Of a stretch of 64,000 nt of DNA, positions 60,340 to 64,000 are shown piece after piece. The translations under genes were made by a program, and so were the position numbers. The number at the start of each line of letters is the position of its first letter. The stretch's first letter is position 1. The notes beneath the pieces were generated by a model. The model saw only the letters and a program-made list of their open reading frames with translations. It ran no database searches and was not told where the DNA came from. The DNA is from Trematomus loennbergii (taxonomy: Eukaryota; Chordata; Actinopteri; Perciformes; Nototheniidae), in contig JAAOOA010000002.1 of NCBI GenBank assembly GCA_012861695.1, positions 40,052,800-40,116,799 of the forward strand, in the 5' to 3' direction.

Positions 60340-60869
60340 ATATTTATTTGTCTCTAAATGTTCATTGAGGAAAACAGTATCACTGATACTGTATCAGTGT
60401 CTTCTTTTTTATTCATCACAGTGAATGCAGTGAATGCTGAACTTGATGGGCCCACCGGTGGGTCCGGAGCATATACTGTAGTTGAAAGTACACAATGAAA
60501 CACTGACTTGCTTGTATCAAATCAATACATCCTATACCTCATTGGAACGGGAATAATCTCAGCTACAACACCAGCAAAAGTATTTCCATCTCTAGTAAAC
60601 ACAGCCTACATGGCAAGCATTTTTATAATATACAGTAATGTACAGAAAGCACTATCTTTGAACTTACTGCAAAATTATAACATGTAATTCACCCCTGGTG
60701 TCATTCTGTCTGTCACCCCTTGATTCTACTTGCTTTGACTGTTGAAATGAGATGTCAACCATCAAAATTGGATAAGGGGTTCCAGAGATATCACTGTGCA
60801 AAACACACCGGTCAACCGAAAATAGTATGGGAAGGGGGGTATGACCTAACGCAAGAGAAGGGTTAAGTA

Positions 60870-62980
60870 AAAGTACCATGAAGTATTATAATCAACAGCT
60901 CGCTACTTTTATTAGTTAAATTACAAGTATTGATTGTGCAGTATAATTTCAGTGTTTTACCATTATTAAGGATTTTTCCTTGCATGTATGTTGCATTTTC
61001 CTGATATAAGTGTTTTCCACTTTTTTGGCTTCAATTCACAGGCATATTGATATACACTCTAAATGCAATGTCCATTGGAACAGGAGTATTTTTAAAGGAC
61101 ATTTTGGGGGAATTTCTGGGTAATAATTTGACTTGTTAAGCAAACATTATATCCATCAATTTAAACATCTAATGGTTAATCCCTAAATCACTGGATGGAA
61201 GAATGATATTACAACATACTTACTTCATTACACAAAGGAACAAAACGCCCAGAAACTTTTCTCCTTATTTTGTAAGATGAAAGCTGTTCATCTTATTTCT
61301 ATATTGTGTATTGGATCAGCACTCTGAAGGTATTGACTGTATACTTGTGCCTTAAAACGTTTTGAAATAAAGTAAAAAAAAGAAAAACTTGTGCATCAAA
61401 TGTTTTTACACTGACCTCGAGTGGAAGCCTTTGGTCACAACAGCTGAAACTCTACAGTTAAACCACTAGAGGACAGTAAGAGACTATTCATCACACAGCA
61501 GTGACAGTCAGGTGAAGGGACAGACTGAAAATACAAGCAAACACAGGGCAGAAAGATCAAATCAATAATAAAATGGTCAGACATGGAATCCATGGATATA
61601 GACAGTAAACAGACAGTCAATAGAGAGAGTCATGCAGACAGATAGGAGGAGCACAAATACAGTTCCCCTCATCTTTATGTCATCGGGACATGTTCGGACA
61701 GCTTTCGCTTATCATGCTACACTGCTGAGTCATGATTTATCACAGGCTGGGTCTGATCACACATCTCCTCTACTGCTGTTAGGCTCCACTGTCAACAAAG
61801 AACACACTGTGCTCAGGTCAGGCTGATATATCAGGCCAAGCTTTTTTTGGAAACTGGATATGAGCCAGTCACTGTCTACTGATACAACTGCTGCTGCTGT
61901 CACTGTAATGAGGTTCCGTCTGCTTCTGCTACCAAGAATACCAAGAATAATCATGTTCATGTCTAATGGTAGTCCACACATGATGATTTCGTAAGATCTA
62001 AGAAAATACATCAGCAAAAATTATAGAAATTAACAGTGGAAGTAAAATAAATGTACTTAAAGTACCACATTTTTTTTATATTTGTGCTGAACTTTAGACC
62101 TCATGGATGGATTATGAAATAAAAGGCCCCTTGGACCAATCCATATCATTCCAATTCTAACATTCTTTAGTCCATTGTTAGAAAGAGACACTCTAACAAT
62201 GTCATCCTTATCTGTTATGTAACAATGAGTTGATGTTGAGAAACAGCAGGACTGATTTCTGTCTCCAAAAAGATGTCTCTGCTACGGTGGCCGACCCACG
62301 CAGACGCGCTACTTGGTCCAAAACACTTAAATTAGGAAAAACGCGCTGCAGTTTGAAAAATGATGTAAATACAAAAATACAAATGTGACAAAACACGTGC
62401 AAATAAAGAATAATCTTTACCAACCTAACAACATGTGTGCAGCATTAAGAAAACATTCACTAACTTGACTAAACATGAACACATTTACTAAAAGCGCTGC
62501 ATAACCGAAATGGGGACACTAAAAAGTGATGCACACAGCTGGGACCAGAGCCCTTGTTGGCCAACTGTCACTCTCACTGAGTCTGTTTCATAATTGTACG
62601 TTTTTTGTCAGTATATTTCAAATGACAAGGTTAGCTATGATAGCTAGCTAGCTCACAGCAGAACTGCAATAATATGGGAAGTAATCATGCCATCACATTG
62701 TTAAAATAAACCAATAACATTACCGATGTTTTGTCATGTTAGTGTTTCTTAATATGCATGTTTTTTGGCACATTTCTGTTTCTCCTAATGGAAGTGTTTT
62801 GGGCTGTTGTAGCGCGTTTGCACCATAAACTATATTTCAGTTAGACAACACACGTGTTTCTTTATATGTTTATTAGAAGCAGCATATAGTTTGAGTTTGG
62901 CGTCTATAGGCTTGGGCCTCATCACTCCACAGATTTACATAGAACATTGAGATTACACACGGCATCTATTGCATGTCTGT
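60870..62980. other. unique DNA, nothing recognised
   Basis: No convincing exon. A roughly 50-bp segment at 62223-62273 is duplicated at 63457-63507. Confidence 0.45.
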
Positions 62981-62984
62981 CCGT

Positions 62985-63212
62985 CCTGGGAGAGGGATCC
63001 CTCCTCTGTTGCTCTCCCTGAGGTTTCTCCCATTTTCCCCTTTAAACTGTGGGATTTTCTCTGGAAGTTTTTCCTTGTACGATGTGAGGGTCTAAGGACA
63101 GAGGTTGTCGTATTGTCATACTGATATTCTGTACAAACTGTGAAGTCCACTGAGACAAATGTAACATTTGTGATATTGGGCTATATAAATAAACATTGAT
63201 TGATTGATTGAT
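62985..63212 (+). mobile_element. fish LINE/SINE 3' tail
   Basis: GGGAGAGGGATCCCTCCTCTG through GGGCTATATAAATAAACATT then GATT repeats, a tail common in teleost genomes. Confidence 0.6.
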
Positions 63213-64000
63213 GATTGAGTGATGAACTCAGCAGTGGCAGCAGCAGCATTAGCGAGGCAGAGGGAGGCAGATCTTGCAGCTTAAATAGAGCGGCATGTTT
63301 AGGAGAATGTGTTTGGTTGGTTGTAAGAGGGACGAGGTGCGTCATGTGTTAATGTATCATTGGTGCTCGAGTTGACTGCCTGAACTATAGCTTGCAGGCT
63401 TCACCCATAAATGTTGGCACAGATTGGCCACTGTGGTCCTTCTTTCAGTTACTTCACAATGAGCTGATGTTGAGGAACAGCAGTACTGCCTTCTGTCTCC
63501 AAAAGGCTTACTCTGAGAATATTATTTTTCTATTTTGCAATCAACCAGTTTAAAAATGTTTCTTTGGCCAGATTAGAAATAATTGCAATTTACAGCTGGA
63601 CTTTATTATTAGGTTTTATAGCAGAAGGTTGTAAACTTTATAACTCATTTTGGATTTTCAGCCCGTTAAAAAAAAATCCCAAATTGTTATTTTCTCTGTC
63701 ACCATGAGGAATAACATGTTTCTTATCACAGGACAGTCTTGGACCGCAGAGTGGAATTTTCCAGAGGATGGAGTACTGAGTCTTGGTCGCAAGAGGAAGC
63801 TGTATTGGAGAGGATTCTTTGTGGGTTCCTGTGCATAGCATGCACATATAGGGATTATTCTCATAAAACAAAATTCCAGCTTGTAAAGTTTTGGTATGTC
63901 TCTGAGTCCTGGCCACTTGCTCTTTCTTGGAAATTATAGTGCTTCGTCACACTCGAGAGAAATACTTTAAATTGTTCAGACAGTCTGGAAGATGTGTTTT
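63213..64000. other. unique DNA, nothing recognised
   Basis: Short overlapping ORFs on both strands near 63640-63940 show no family traits. Confidence 0.4.

Larger units (their letters stand above)
59567..60862 (+). mobile_element. internally deleted piggyBac-like transposon
   Basis: 1296 bp with perfect 15-bp inverted termini CCCTTCTCTTGCGTT (left from 59567; right complement ending at 60862). The right TTAA is at 60863-60866. The left target is TTAC, one change from TTAA. It contains a CA microsatellite and the start of a transposase gene. Confidence 0.78.

Overview
The window looks like a euchromatic stretch of a teleost fish genome. The genes are split by introns with GT..AG borders, the intergenic DNA is AT-rich, (CA/GT)n microsatellites are very common, and fish-type mobile elements are dense (TTAA-flanked non-autonomous elements, tRNA-derived SINEs, L2-type LINE, Tc1, hAT, DIRS, BEL/Pao and gypsy LTR remnants). 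I cannot name the species.

Two genes are clear. Both lie on the minus strand, in tandem, and both encode POU2AF/OCA-family coactivators. pou2af2 (human C11orf53, OCA-T1) has coding exons between 43013 and 30189. pou2af3 (human COLCA2, OCA-T2) has coding exons between 26292 and 20156. Each carries the diagnostic N-terminal motif VYQGVRVK-x-TVK-x-LL, which in the family contacts the POU domain on octamer DNA. Both have five coding exons with the same intron phases (1,0,1,0) and a second exon of exactly 101 nt, as expected for an old tandem duplication. Each has one single-base frame break in a homopolymer (G5 in pou2af2 exon 4, C6 in pou2af3 exon 5). These look like assembly indels, but real alleles cannot be excluded from this sequence. 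Two octamer sites lie about 240-280 bp upstream of the pou2af2 start codon, which suggests feedback by the POU factor the protein serves.

Layout: 1-12.3 kb is a repeat mosaic, including an inverted pair of TTAA elements, a solo gypsy-type LTR, a dead Tc1, and a 2.6 kb element with a hAT nested inside it. 12.3-20 kb is gene-poor with a few exon-like islands, a C-family repeat, LINE and LTR ends and two hairpin-type DNA elements. 20.2-26.3 kb is pou2af3, with a CpG-enriched repeat-free first intron. 26.3-29.9 kb is the spacer between the genes. 30.2-43.0 kb is pou2af2; its 9.5 kb intron 2 holds SINEs, a second copy of the 5.9 kb element and a 2.1 kb element with about 600-bp terminal inverted repeats. 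43-53 kb holds further repeats, an L2-like LINE piece, an unidentified minus-strand exon pair (50.0 and 48.5 kb) and a BEL/Pao remnant. 53.6-57.05 kb is a truncated DIRS-like retrotransposon. 57-64 kb holds repeats, including an internally deleted piggyBac that keeps the acidic N-terminus of its transposase.

I saw no CRISPR array, operon or prokaryotic system. The most interesting observations are the octamer pair upstream of pou2af2, the shared architecture and paired homopolymer breaks of the two coactivator genes, the unassigned exon-like islands, and the directly readable nesting of TTAA- and 8-bp-TSD elements.
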